DNA of 64,000 nucleotides from Apostichopus japonicus (lineage: Eukaryota > Echinodermata > Holothuroidea > Aspidochirotida > Stichopodidae): assembly GCF_037975245.1 (NCBI RefSeq), contig NC_092580.1:8903001-8967000 (forward strand), written 5' to 3'. The position numbers were made by a program, and so were the translations under genes. The notes below the pieces were generated by a model, which saw nothing but the letters and a program-made list of their open reading frames with translations, searched no databases and was not told where the DNA came from. Below are positions 11,206-26,300 of the stretch, one piece after another (position 1 is the stretch's first letter; the number at the start of each line of letters is the position of its first letter).

Positions 11206-14200
11206 ACACCCATCAATCCAATGTTCGACACCCATCGATCGAATGTTCGACACCGATCAATCGAATGTTCGACACCGATCAATCGAATGTTCGACACCCA
11301 TCAATCGATTGTTCGACACCGATCAATCGAATGTTCGACACCCATCAATCGAATGTTCGACACCCATCAATCGAATGTTCGACACCGATCAATCAAATGT
11401 TCGACACCGATCAATCGAATTTGCGGCACCGATCAATCAAATGTGTGGCACCGGTCAATCGAATGTTCGACACCGATCAATCGAATGTTCGACACCTATC
11501 AACCGAATGTGCGACACAGATCAATCGATGTGCTACACCGATTAAACGAATGTTCGACACCGATCAATCGAATGTGCTGCACCGATTAAGCGAATGTTCG
11601 ACACCGGTCAATCGAATATACGACACCTATCAATCAATTGTGCGACATGGATCAATCAAATCTTCGACACCGATCAATCGAATGTTCGACACCGATCTAT
11701 CGAATTTGCGGCGCCGATCAATCAAATGTGTGGCACCGATCAATCGAATGTTCGACACCGATCAATCGAATGTTCGACACCCATCAATCGAATGTTCGAC
11801 ACCCATTAATCGAATGTTCGACACCGATCAATCGAATGTTCGACACCGATCAATCGAATGTTCGACACCCATCGATCGAATGTTCGACACCGATCAATCG
11901 AATGTTCGACACCGATCAATCGAATGTTCGACACCCATCAATTGAATGTTCGACACCCATCAATTGAATGTTCGACACCCATCAATCGAATGTTCGACAC
12001 CGATCAATCAAATGTGTGGCACCGATCAATCGAATGTTCGACACCGATCAATCGAATGTTCGACACCCATCAATCGAATGTGCGACACAGATCAATCGAA
12101 TGTTCTACACCGATTAAACGAATGTTCGACACCGATCAATCGAATGTTCGACACCCATCAACCAAATGTGCGACACCCATCAATCGAATGTTCGACACCG
12201 ATCAATCGAATATACGACACCGATCAATCGAATGTGCGACACCCATCAATCGAATGTTCGACACCCATCAATCGAATGTTCGACACCGATCAATCGAATG
12301 TTCGACACCGATCAATCGAATGTTCGACACCGATCAATCGAATGTTCGACACCCATCAATCGAATGTTCGACACCCATCAATCGAATGTTCGACACCCAT
12401 CAATCGAATGTGCGACATGGATCAATCAAAAGTTCGACACGGATCAATCGAATGTTCGACACCCATCAATCGAATGTTCGACACCGATCAATCGAATGTG
12501 CGACATGGATCAATCAAAAGTTCGACACCGATCAATCGAATTAGCGGCACCGATCAATCAAATGTGTGGCACCGATCAATCGAATGTTCGACACCGATCA
12601 ATCGAATCTTCGACACCGATCAGTCGAATGTTCGACACCGATCAATCGAATCTTCGACACCGATCAATCGAATGTTCGACACCGATCAATCGAATGTTCG
12701 ACACCCATCAATCGAATGTTCGACACCCATCGATCGAATGTTCGACACCGATCAATCGAATGTTCGACACCCGATCAATCGAATGTTCGACACCCATCCA
12801 TCGTATGTTCGACACCCATTAATCGAATGTTCGACACCCATCAATCGAATGTTCGACACCCATCAATCGAATGTGCGACATGGATCAATCAAAAGTTCGA
12901 CACGGATCAATCGAATGTTCGACACCCATCAATCGAATGTTCGACACAGATCAATGGATGTGCTACACCGATTAAACGAATGTTCGACACCGATCAATCG
13001 AATGTGCTGCACCGATTAAGCGAATGTTCGACACCGGTCAATCGAATATACGACACCTATCAATCAAATGTGCGACATGGATCAATCAAATCTTCGACAC
13101 CGATCAATCAAATGTTCGACACCGATCAATCGAATTTGCGGCACCGATCAATCAAATGTGTGGCACCGATCAATCGAATGTTCTACAATGATCAATCGAA
13201 TGTTCGACACCCATCAATCGAATGTTCGACACCCATGAATCGAATGTTCGACACCGATCAATCGAATGTTCGACACCGATCAATCGAATGTTCGACACCC
13301 ATCAATCGAATGTTCGACACCCATGAATCGAATGTTCGACACCGATCAATCGAATGTTCGACACCCATCAATCGAATGTTCGACACCCATCAATCGAATG
13401 TGCGACACACATCAATCGATGTGCTACACCGATTAAACGAATGTTCGACACCGGTAAATCGAATGTGCGGCACCGATGAATCGAATATGCGACACCCATT
13501 AATCGAATGTTCGACACCGATCAATCGAATGTTCGACAACCATCAAACGAATGTGCGACACCCATCAATCGAATGTGCGACACCCATTAATCGAATGTCC
13601 GACAACCATCAATCGAATGTTCGACAACGATCAGCCGAATATGCGACCCCTATCAATCGAATGTTTGACAACCATCAATCGAATGTGCGACATTGATCAA
13701 TCAAATGTTCGACACCTATCAATCGAATGTTCGACACCGATCAATCGAATTTGCGGCACCGATCAATCGAATTTGCGGCACCGATCAATCAAATGTGTGG
13801 CACCGATCAATCGAATGTCCGACAACCATCAACCGAATGGGCGACATCGATCAATCGAATGTTCGACACCGATCAATCGAATATACGACACCGATCAATC
13901 GAATGTGCGACACCCATTAATCGAATGTCCGACAACCATTAATCGAATGTTCGACAACGATCAGCCGAATATGCGATTCCTGTCAATCGAATGTTCGACA
14001 ACCATCAATCGAATGTGCGACACAGATCAATCGAATGTTCGACACAGATCAATCGAATGTGCGACACAGATCAATCGAATGTTCGACACCGATCAATCGA
14101 ATATACGACACCTATTAATCAAATGTGCGACATGGATCAATCCAATGTTCGACACCGATCAATCGAATGTTCGACACCGATCAATCGAATTAGCGGAACC

Positions 14201-14278
14201 GATCAATCAAATGTGTGGCACCGATCAATCGAATGTTCGACACCGATCAATCGAATGTTCGACACCGATCAATCGAAT
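10960..14278. repeat. 3.3-kb segment, first copy (partner 23381-26655)
   Basis: It matches 23381-26655 at offsets of 12,421, then 12,399, then 12,377 bp. The two steps are single-monomer (22-bp) losses in the partner, one near 23.5 kb and one where CAATTGAATG is doubled here but single there. It holds A' (13645), A (13975) and GATGGATGTGC-type 21-bp units. The GAATGGGCGAC variant near 13838 recurs near 26215. Confidence 0.8.
11455..12838. repeat. About 3.1-kb HOR unit, truncated copy 3
   Basis: The start of the same unit recurs 6,530 bp downstream of copy 1, with a brief change to 6,508 bp around 11.86-11.94 kb. It shares the TCAATTGTGCG, GCGCCGATC, ATCGATCG and 23-bp CCCGATC (12772) landmarks. 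It stops near 12838, where the modules expected next (B, GAATGTAAG, GATCATCC) are missing and sequence resembling 2.9-3.7 kb follows. Two consecutive CAATTGAATG monomers at about 11940-11975 are a private doubling. Confidence 0.75.
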
Positions 14279-16020
14279 GTGCTGCACCGATCAATCAAAT
14301 GTGTGGTATCGATCAATCGAATGTTCGACACCGATCAATCGAATGTTCGACACCCATCAATCGAATGTTCGACACCGATCAATCGAATGTTCGACACACA
14401 TCAATCGTATATCCGACACCGGTAAATCGAATGTTCGACACCGATCAATCGAATGTTCGACACCCATCAATCGAATGTTCGACACCCATCAACCGAATGT
14501 GCGACATCGATCAATCGAATTTTCGACACCGATCAATCGAATATACGACACCGATCAATCGAATGTGCGACATGGATCAATCAAATGTTCGACACCGATC
14601 ATCCAATGTTCGACACCGATCAATCGAATTTGCGGCACCGATCAATCAAATGTGTGGCACCGATCAATCGAATATACGACACCTATCAATCAAATGTGCG
14701 ACATGGATCAATCAAATGTTCGACACCTATCAATCGAATGTTCGACACCGATCAATCGAATTTGCGGCACCGATCAATCGAATTTGCGGCACCGATCAAT
14801 CAAATGTGTGGCACCGATCAATCGAATGCTCGACACCGATCAATCGAATGTTCGACACCCTTCAATCGAATGTTCGACACCGATCAATCGAATGTTCGAC
14901 ACCCATCAATCGAATGTTCGACACCGATCAATCGAATGTGCGACACAGATCAATCGAATGTCCGACAACCATCAACCGAATGTGCGACATCGATCAATCG
15001 AATGTTCGACACCGATCAATCGAATATACGACACCGATCAATCGAATGTGCGACACCCATTAATCGAATGTCCGACAACCATTAATCGAATGTTCGACAA
15101 CGATCAGCCGAATATGCGATTCCTGTCAATCGAATGTTCGACAACCATCAATCGAATGTGCGACACAGATCAATCGAATGTGCGACACCTATCAATCGAA
15201 TGTGCGACACAGATCAATCGAATGTTCGACACCGATCAATCGAATATACGACACCTATTAATCAAATGTGCGACATGGATCAATCGAATGTTCGACACCG
15301 ATCAATCGAATGTTCGACACCCATCAATCGAATTAGCGGCACCGATCAATCAAATGTGTGGCACCGATCAATCGAATGTTCGACACCGATCAATCGAATG
15401 TTCGACACCGATCAATCGAATGTTCGACACCCATCAATCCAATGTTCGACACCCATCGATCGAATGTTCGACACCGATCAATCGAATGTTCGACACCCAT
15501 CAATCGAATGTTCGACACCCATCAATCGAATGTTCGACACCGATCAATCGAATTTGCGGCACCGATCAATCGAATGTTCGACACCCATCGATCGAATGTT
15601 CGACACCGATCAATCCAATGTTCGACACCCATCAATCGAATGTTCGACACCCATCAATCGAATGTTCGACACCGATCAATCGAATTTGCGGCACCGATCA
15701 ATCGAATGTTCGACACCAATCGACCGAATGTGCGACAACCATCAATCGAATGTGCGACACCAATTAAACGAATGTTCGACACCGATTAAACGAATGTTCG
15801 ACACCGATCAATCGAATGTGCGACACCTATCAATCAAATGTGCGACACCGATCAATCGAATGTTCGACACCCATCAATCGAATGTTCGACACCCATCAAT
15901 CGAATGTTCGACACCGATCAATCGAATGTTCGACACCCATCAATCGAATGTTCGACACCCATCAATCGAATGTTCGACACCCATCAATCGAATGTTCGAC
16001 ACAAATCAATCGAATGTGCG
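14279..16020. repeat. Linker block of mixed HOR fragments
   Basis: Continuous 22-bp monomers. The first 0.85 kb resembles 6.9-7.8 kb (offset about 7,343 bp) and includes the 21-bp GATCATCC unit at 14597 and module A at 15118, only 1,143 bp after the previous A. The rest, including module B at 15761, resembles the sequence around 1.2-2.2 kb. GTGTGGTATCG near 14303 is a private variant shared only with about 33037. No gene or non-satellite sequence is present. Confidence 0.8.
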
Positions 16021-19000
16021 ACACCGATCAATCAAATGTTCGACACCGATCAATCGAATGTTCGACACCGATCAATCGAATTTGCGGCACCGATCAATCA
16101 AATGTGTGGCACCGATCAATCGAATGTTCGACACCGATCAATCGAATGTTCGACACCGATCAATCGAATGTTTGACACCCATTAATCGAATGTTCGACAC
16201 CGATCAATCGAATGTTCGACACCAATCAATCGAATGTTCGACACCCATCGATCGAATGTTCGACACCGATCAATCGAATGTTCGACACCCATCAATCGAA
16301 TGTTCGACACCGATCAATCGAATTTGCGGCACCGATCAATCGAATGTTCGACACCAATCGACCGAATGTGCGACAACCATCAATCGAATGTGCGACACCA
16401 ATTAAACGAATGTTCGACACCGATTAAACGAATGTTCGACACCGATCAATCGAATGTGCGACACCTATCAATCAAATGTGCGACACCGATCAATCGAATG
16501 TTCGACACCCATCAATCGAATGTTCGACACCGATCAATCGAATGTTCGACACCCATCAACCGAATGTTCGACACCCATCAATCGAATGTTCGACACCCAT
16601 CAATCGAATGTGCGACACCTATCAATCGAATGTGCGACACAGATCAATCGAATGTTCGACACCGATCAATCGAATATACGACACCTATCAATCAAATGTG
16701 CGACATGGATCAATCCAATGTTCGACACCGATCAATCGAATGTTCGACACCGATCAATCGAATTAGCGGCACCGATCAATCGAATGTTCGACACCCATCG
16801 ATCGAATGTTCGACACCGATCAATCGAATGTTTGACACCCATCAATCGAATGTTCGACACCCATCAATCGAATGTGCGACACCGATCAATCAAATGTTCG
16901 ACACCGATCAATCGAATGTTCGACAATGATCAATCGAATGTTCGACACCCATCAATCGAATGTTCGACACCCATGAATCGAATGTTCGACACCCATCAAT
17001 CGAATGTTCGACACCCATCAATCGAATGTTCGACACCTATCAATCGAATGTTCGACACCCATCAATCGAATGTGCGACATGGATCAATCAAATGTTCGAC
17101 ACCCATGAATCGAATGTTCGACACCGATCAATCGAAAGTTCGACACCTATCAGCCGAATGTGCGACACAGATCAATCGATGTGCTACACCGATTAAACGA
17201 ATGTTCGACACCGATCAATCGAATGTGCTGCACCGATTAAGCGAATGTTCGACACCGATCAATCGAATATACGACACCTATCAATCAAATGTGCGACATG
17301 GATCAATCAAATCTTCGACACCGATCAATCGAATGTTCGACACCGATCAATCGAATTTGCGGCACCGATCAATCAAATGTGTGGCACCGATCAATCGAAT
17401 GTTCGACAATGATCAATCGAATGTTCGACACCCATCAATCGAATGTTCGACACCCATGAATCGAATGTTCGACACCGATCAATCGAATTTGCGGCACCGA
17501 TCAATCAAATGTGTGGCACCGATCAATCGAATGTTCGACAATGATCAATCGAATGTTCGACACCCATCAATCGAATGTTCGACACCCATCAATCGAATGT
17601 TCGACACCCATCAATCGAATGTTCGACACCGATCAATCGAATGTTCGACACCCATCAATCGAATGTTCGACACCCATCAATCGAATGTGCGACACACATC
17701 AATCGATGTGCTACACCGATTAAACGAATGTTCGACACCGGTAAATCGAATGTGCGGCACCGATGAATCGAATATGCGACACCCATTAATCGAATGTTCG
17801 ACACCGATCAATCGAATGTTCGACAACCATCAAACGAATGTGCGACACCCATCAATCGAATGTGCGACACCCATTAATCGAATGTCCGACAACCATCAAT
17901 CGAATGTTCGACAACGATCAGCCGAATATGCGACCCCTATCAATCGAATGTTCGACAACCATCAATCGAATGTTCGACACCGATCAATCGAATGTTCGAC
18001 ACACATCAATCGTATGTCCGACACCGGTAAATCGAATGTTCGACACCGATCAATCGAATGTTCGACACCCATCAATCGAATGTTCGACACCCATCAACCA
18101 AATGTGCGACATCGATCAATCGAATTTTCGACACCGATCAATCGAATATACGACACCGATCAATCGAATGTGCGACATGGATCAATCAAATGTTCGACAC
18201 CGATCATCCAATGTTCGACACCGATCAATCGAATTTGCGGCACCGATCAATCAAATGTGTGGCACCGATCAATCGAATATACGACACCTATTAATCAAAT
18301 GTGCGACATGGATCAATCAAATGTTCGACACCCATCAATCGAATGTTCGACACCCATCAATCGAATTTGCGGCACCGATCAATCGAATTTGCGGCACCGA
18401 TCAATCAAATGTGTGGCACCGATCAATCGAATGCTCAACACCGATCAATCGAATGTTCGACACCCTTCAATCGAATGTTCGACACCGATCAATCGAATGT
18501 TCGACACCCATCAATCGAATGTTCGACACCGATCAATCGAATGTGCGACACAGATCAATCGAATGTCCGACAACCATCAACCGAATGTGCGACATCGATC
18601 AATCGAATGTTCGACACCGATCAATCGAATATACGACACCGATCAATCGAATGTGCGACACCCATTAATCGAATGTCCGACAACCATTAATCGAATGTTC
18701 GACAACGATCAGCCGAATATGCGATTCCTGTCAATCGAATGTTCGACAACCATCAATCGAATGTGCGACACAGATCAATCGAATGTGCGACACCTATCAA
18801 TCGAATGTGCGACACAGATCAATCGAATGTTCGACACCGATCAATCGAATATACGACACCTATTAATCAAATGTGCGACATGGATCAATCCAATGTTCGA
18901 CACCGATCAATCGAATGTGTGGCACCGATCAATCGAATGTGCGGCACCGATCAATCAAATGTGTGGCACCGATCAATCGAATGTTCGACACCGATCAATC

Positions 19001-22000
19001 GAATGTTCGACACCGATCAATCGAATGTTCGACACCCATTAATCGAATCTTCGACACCGATCAATCGAATGTTCGACACCGATCAATCGAATGTTCGACA
19101 CCCATCAATCGAATTTGCGGCCCCGATCAATCAAATGTGTGGCACCGGTCAATCGAATGTTCGACACCGATCAATCGAATGTTCGACACCTATCAACCGA
19201 ATGTGCGACACCGGTCAATCGAATGTTCGACACCGATCAATCGAATGTTCGACACCTATCAACCGAATGTGCGACACAGATCAATCGATGTGCTACACCG
19301 ATTAAACGAATGTTCGACACCGATCAATCGAATGTGCTGCACCGATTAAGCGAATGTTCGACACCGGTCAATCGAATATACGACACCTATCAATCAATTG
19401 TGCGACATGGATCAATCAAATCTTCGACACCGATCAATCGAATGTTCGACACCGATCTATCGAATTTGCGGCGCCGATCAATCAAATGTGTGGCACCGAT
19501 CAATCGAATGTTCGACACCCATCAATCGAATGTTCGACACCCATCAATCGAATGTTCGACACCGATCAATCGAATGTTCGACACCCATCGATCGAATGTT
19601 CGACACCGATCAATCGAATGTTCGACACCGATCAATCGAATGTTCGACACCCATCAATCGAATGTTCGACACCCATCAATCGAATGTTCGACACCGATCA
19701 ATCAAATGTGTGGCACCGATCAATCGAATGTTCGACACCGATCAATCGAATGTTCGACACCCATCAATCGAATGTGCGACACAGATCAATCGAATGTTCT
19801 ACACCGATTAAACGAATGTTCGACACCGATCAATCGAATGTTCGACACCCATCAACCAAATGTGCGACACCCATCAATCGAATGTTCGACACCGATCAAT
19901 CGAATATACGACACCGATCAATCGAATGTGCGACACCCATCAATCGAATGTTCGACACGCATCAATCGAATGTTCGACACCGATCAATCGAATGTTCGAC
20001 ACCGATCAATCGAATGTTCGACACCGATCAATCGAATGTTCGACACCCATCAATCGAATGTTCGACACCCATCAATCGAATGTTCGACACCCATCAATCG
20101 AATGTGCGACATGGATCAATCAAAAGTTCGACACGGATCAATCGAATGTTCGACACCCATCAATCGAATGTTCGACACCCATCAATCGAATGTGCGACAT
20201 GGATCAATCAAAAGTTCGACACCGATCAATCGAATTAGCGGCACCGATCAATCAAATGTGTGGCACCGATCAATCGAATGTTCGACACCGATCAATCGAA
20301 TCTTCGACACCGATCAGTCGAATGTTCGACACCGATCAATCGAATCTTCGACACCGATCAATCGAATCTTCGACACCGATCAATCGAATGTTCGACACCC
20401 ATCAATCGAATGTTCGACACCCATCGATCGAATGTTCGACACCGATCAATCGAATGTTCGACACCCGATCAATCGAATGTTCGACACCCATCCATCGAAT
20501 GTTCGACACCCATTAATCGAATGTTCGACACCGATCAATCGAATTTGCGGCACCGATCAATCGAATGTTCGACACCAATCGACCGAATGTGCGACAACCA
20601 TTAATCGAATGTGCGACACCAATTAAACGAACGTTCGACACCGATTAAACGAATGTTCGACACCGATCAATCGAATGTGCGACACCTATCAATCAAATGT
20701 GCGACACCGATCAATCGAATGTTCGACACCCATCAATCGAATGTTCGACACCCATCAATCGAATGTTCGACACCGATCAATCGAATGTTCGACACCTATC
20801 ATGCGAATGTGCGACACAGATCAATCGATGTGCTACACCGATTAAACGAATGTTCGACACCGATCAATCGAATGTGCTGCACCGATTAAGCGAATGTTCG
20901 ACACCGGTCAATCGAATATACGACACCTATCAATCAAATGTGCGACATGGATCAATCAAATCTTCGACACCGATCAATCGAATGTTCGACACCGATCAAT
21001 CGAATTTGCGGCACCGATCAATCAAATGTGTGGCACCGATCAATCGAATGTAAGACACCGATCAATCGAATATACGACACCGATCAATCGAATGTGCGAC
21101 ATGGATCAATCAAATGTTCGACACCGATCAATCGAATGTTCGACACCCATCAATCGAATGTGCTGCACCGATCAATCAAATGTGTGGCACCGATCAATCG
21201 AATGTTCGACACCGATCAATCGAATGTTCGACACCCATCAATCGAATGTTCGACACCGATCAATCGAATGTTCGACACACATCAATCGTATGTCCGACAC
21301 CGGTAAATCGAATGTTCGACACCGATCAATCGAATGTTCGACACCCATCAATCGAATGTTCGACACCCATCAACCAAATGTGCGACATCGATCAATCGAA
21401 TTTTCGACACCGATCAATCGAATATACGACACCGATCAATCGAATGTGCGACATGAATCAATCAAATGTTCGACACCGATCATCCAATGTTCGACACCGA
21501 TCAATCGAATTTGCGGCACCGATCAATCAAATGTGTGGCACCGATCAATCGAATATACGACACCTATCAATCAAATGTGCGACATGGATCAATCAAATGT
21601 TCGACACCCATCAATCGAATGTTCGACACCGATCAATCGAATTTGCGGCACCGATCAATCGAATTTGCGGCACCGATCAATCAAATGTGTGGCACCGATC
21701 AATCGAATGCTCGACACCGATCAATCGAATAGTCGACACCCTTCAATCGAATGTTCGACACCGATCAATCGAATGTTCGACACCCATCAATCGAATGTTC
21801 AACACCGATCAATCGAATGTGCGACACAGATCAATCGAATGTCCGACAACCATCAACCGAATGTGCGACATCGATCAATCGAATGTTCGACACCGATCAA
21901 TCGAATATACGACACCGATCAATCGAATGTGCGACACCCATTAATCGAATGTCCGACAACCATTAATCGAATGTTCGACAACGATCAGCCGAATATGCGA

Positions 22001-22381
22001 TTCCTGTCAATCGAATGTTCGACAACCATCAATCGAATGTGCGACACAGATCAATCGAATGTGCTACACCTATCAATCGAATGTGCGACACAGATCAATC
22101 GAATGTTCGACACCGATCAATCGAATATACGACACCTATTAATCAAATGTGCGACATGGATCAATCCAATGTTCGACAAAGATCAATCGAATGTTCGACA
22201 CCCATCAATCGAATTAGCGGCACCGATCAATCAAATGTGTGGCACCGATCAATCGAATGTTCGACACCGATCAATCGAATGTTCGACACCGATCTATCGA
22301 ATGTTCGACACCCATTAATCGAATCTTCGACACCGATCAATCGAATGTTCGACACCGATCAATCGAATGTTCGACACCCAT
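16021..22381. repeat. 6.36-kb segment, second copy (partner 1797-8157)
   Basis: This copy carries modules A at 18723 and 21999, A' at 17932 and B at 16399 and 20620, all 14,224 bp from their partners. It differs by an extra 66-bp, three-monomer duplication at about 19146-19277 and a 66-bp shortening about 0.3 kb later. Landmarks such as GAATGTAAG near 21050 and the 23-bp unit near 20463 are retained. Near-identity over 6.4 kb implies recent duplication or ongoing conversion. I did not count mismatches exhaustively. Confidence 0.85.
19146..19277. repeat. 66-bp (three-monomer) tandem duplication
   Basis: The three-monomer string starting CCGGTCAATCG and ending ACCTATCAACCG plus GAATGTGCGACA occurs twice in direct succession, whereas the partner locus at about 4921-4990 has it once. 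The offset to the partner rises from 14,224 to 14,290 bp here. Confidence 0.8.
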
Positions 22382-23366
22382 CAATCGAATTTGCGGCCCC
22401 GATCAATCAAATGTGTGGCACCGGTCAATCGAATGTTCGACACCGATCAATCGAATGTTCGACACCTATCAACCGAATGTGCGACACAGATCAATCGATG
22501 TGCTACACCGATTAAACGAATGTTCGACACCGATCAATCGAATGTGCTGCACCGATTAAGCGAATGTTCGACACCGGTCAATCGAATATACGACACCTAT
22601 CAATCAATTGTGCGACATGGATCAATCAAATCTTCGACACCGATCAATCGAATGTTCGACACCGATCTATCGAATTTGCGGCGCCGATCAATCAAATGTG
22701 TGGCACCGATCAATCGAATGTTCGACACCCATCAATCGAATGTTCGACACCCATCAATCGAATGTTCGACACCCATCAATCGAATGTTCGACACCCATTA
22801 ATCGAATGTTCGACACCGATCAATCGAATGTTCGACACCGATCAATCGAATGTTCGACACCCATCGATCGAATGTTCGACACCGATCAATCGAATGTTCG
22901 ACACCGATCAATCGAATGTTCGACACCCATCAATCGAATGTTCGACACCCATCAATCGAATGTTCGACACCGATCAATCAAATGTGTGGCACCGATCAAT
23001 CGAATGTTCGACACCGATCAATCGAATGTTCGACACCCATCAATCGAATGTGCGACACAGATCAATCGAATGTTCTACACCGATTAAACGAATGTTCGAC
23101 ACCGATCAATCGAATGTTCGACACCCATCAACCAAATGTGCGACACCCATCAATCGAATGTTCGACACCGATCAATCGAATATACGACACCGATCAATCG
23201 AATGTGCGACACCCATCAATCGAATGTTCGACACGCATCAATCGAATGTTCGACACCGATCAATCGAATGTTCGACACCGATCAATCGAATGTTCGACAC
23301 CGATCAATCGAATGTTCGACACCCATCAATCGAATGTTCGACACCCATCAATCGAATGTTCGACAC
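22378..23366. repeat. 1.0-kb block copied from the 4878-5866 type
   Basis: It matches 4878-5866 at a constant offset of 17,500 bp, starting at CAATCGAATTTGCGGCCCC and ending where CCGATC and ACCTATT replace CCCATC and ATGG. It sits between the end of the 6.36-kb copy (22381) and the start of the 3.3-kb copy (23381). The second large copy therefore jumps back one HOR unit before continuing. Confidence 0.8.
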
Positions 23367-23380
23367 CGATCAATCGAATG

Positions 23381-26300
23381 TGCGACACCTATTAATCAAA
23401 TGTGCGACATGGATCAATCCAATGTTCGACACCGATCAATCGAATGTTCGACACCCATCAATCGAATTAGCGGCACCGATCAATCAAATGTGTGGCACCG
23501 ATCAATCGAATGTTCGACACCGATCAATCGAATGTTCGACACCCATTAATCGAATCTTCGACACCGATCAATCGAATGTTCGACACCGATCAATCGAATT
23601 TTCGACACCCATCAATCCAATGTTCGACACCCATCGATCGAATGTTCGACACCGATCAATCGAATGTTCGACACCGATCAATCGAATGTTCGACACCCAT
23701 CAATCGATTGTTCGACACCGATCAATCGAATGTTCGACACCCATCAATCGAATGTTCGACACCCATCAATCGAATGTTCGACACCGATCAATCAAATGTT
23801 CGACACCGATCAATCGAATTTGCGGCACCGATCAATCAAATGTGTGGCACCGGTCAATCGAATGTTCGACACCGATCAATCGAATGTTCGACACCTATCA
23901 ACCGAATGTGCGACACAGATCAATCGATGTGCTACACCGATTAAACGAATGTTCGACACCGATCAATCGAATGTGCTGCACCGATTAAGCGAATGTTCGA
24001 CACCGGTCAATCGAATATACGACACCTATCAATCAATTGTGCGACATGGATCAATCAAATCTTCGACACCGATCAATCGAATGTTCGACACCGATCTATC
24101 GAATTTGCGGCGCCGATCAATCAAATGTGTGGCACCGATCAATCGAATGTTCGACACCGATCAATCGAATGTTCGACACCCATCAATCGAATGTTCGACA
24201 CCCATTAATCGAATGTTCGACACCGATCAATCGAATGTTCGACACCGATCAATCGAATGTTCGACACCCATCGATCGAATGTTCGACACCGATCAATCGA
24301 ATGTTCGACACCGATCAATCGAATGTTCGACACCCATCAATTGAATGTTCGACACCCATCAATCGAATGTTCGACACCGATCAATCAAATGTGTGGCACC
24401 GATCAATCGAATGTTCGACACCGATCAATCGAATGTTCGACACCCATCAATCGAATGTGCGACACAGATCAATCGAATGTTCTACACCGATTAAACGAAT
24501 GTTCGACACCGATCAATCGAATGTTCGACACCCATCAACCAAATGTGCGACACCCATCAATCGAATGTTCGACACCGATCAATCGAATATACGACACCGA
24601 TCAATCGAATGTGCGACACCCATCAATCGAATGTTCGACACCCATCAATCGAATGTTCGACACCGATCAATCGAATGTTCGACACCGATCAATCGAATGT
24701 TCGACACCGATCAATCGAATGTTCGACACCCATCAATCGAATGTTCGACACCCATCAATCGAATGTTCGACACCCATCAATCGAATGTGCGACATGGATC
24801 AATCAAAAGTTCGACACGGATCAATCGAATGTTCGACACCCATCAATCGAATGTTCGACACCGATCAATCGAATGTGCGACATGGATCAATCAAAAGTTC
24901 GACACCGATCAATCGAATTAGCGGCACCGATCAATCAAATGTGTGGCACCGATCAATCGAATGTTCGACACCGATCAATCGAATCTTCGACACCGATCAG
25001 TCGAATGTTCGACACCGATCAATCGAATCTTCGACACCGATCAATCGAATGTTCGACACCGATCAATCGAATGTTCGACACCCATCAATCGAATGTTCGA
25101 CACCCATCGATCGAATGTTCGACACCGATCAATCGAATGTTCGACACCCGATCAATCGAATGTTCGACACCCATCCATCGTATGTTCGACACCCATTAAT
25201 CGAATGTTCGACACCCATCAATCGAATGTTCGACACCCATCAATCGAATGTGCGACATGGATCAATCAAAAGTTCGACACGGATCAATCGAATGTTCGAC
25301 ACCCATCAATCGAATGTTCGACACAGATCAATGGATGTGCTACACCGATTAAACGAATGTTCGACACCGATCAATCGAATGTGCTGCACCGATTAAGCGA
25401 ATGTTCGACACCGGTCAATCGAATATACGACACCTATCAATCAAATGTGCGACATGGATCAATCAAATCTTCGACACCGATCAATCGAATGTTCGACACC
25501 GATCAATCGAATTTGCGGCACCGATCAATCAAATGTGTGGCACCGATCAATCGAATGTTCTACAATGATCAATCGAATGTTCGACACCCATCAATCGAAT
25601 GTTCGACACCCATGAATCGAATGTTCGACACCGATCAATCGAATGTTCGACACCGATCAATCGAATGTTCGACACCCATCAATCGAATGTTCGACACCCA
25701 TGAATCGAATGTTCGACACCGATCAATCGAATGTTCGACACCCATCAATCGAATGTTCGACACCCATCAATCGAATGTGCGACACACATCAATCGATGTG
25801 CTACACCGATTAAACGAATGTTCGACACCGGTAAATCGAATGTGCGGCACCGATGAATCGAATATGCGACACCCATTAATCGAATGTTCGACACCGATCA
25901 ATCGAATGTTCGACAACCATCAAACGAATGTGCGACACCCATCAATCGAATGTGCGACACCCATTAATCGAATGTCCGACAACCATCAATCGAATGTTCG
26001 ACAACGATCAGCCGAATATGCGACCCCTATCAATCGAATGTTTGACAACCATCAATCGAATGTGCGACATTGATCAATCAAATGTTCGACACCTATCAAT
26101 CGAATGTTCGACACCGATCAATCGAATTTGCGGCACCGATCAATCGAATTTGCGGCACCGATCAATCAAATGTGTGGCACCGATCAATCGAATGTCCGAC
26201 AACCATCAACCGAATGGGCGACATCGATCAATCGAATGTTCGACACCGATCAATCGAATATACGACACCGATCAATCGAATGTGCGACACCCATTAATCG

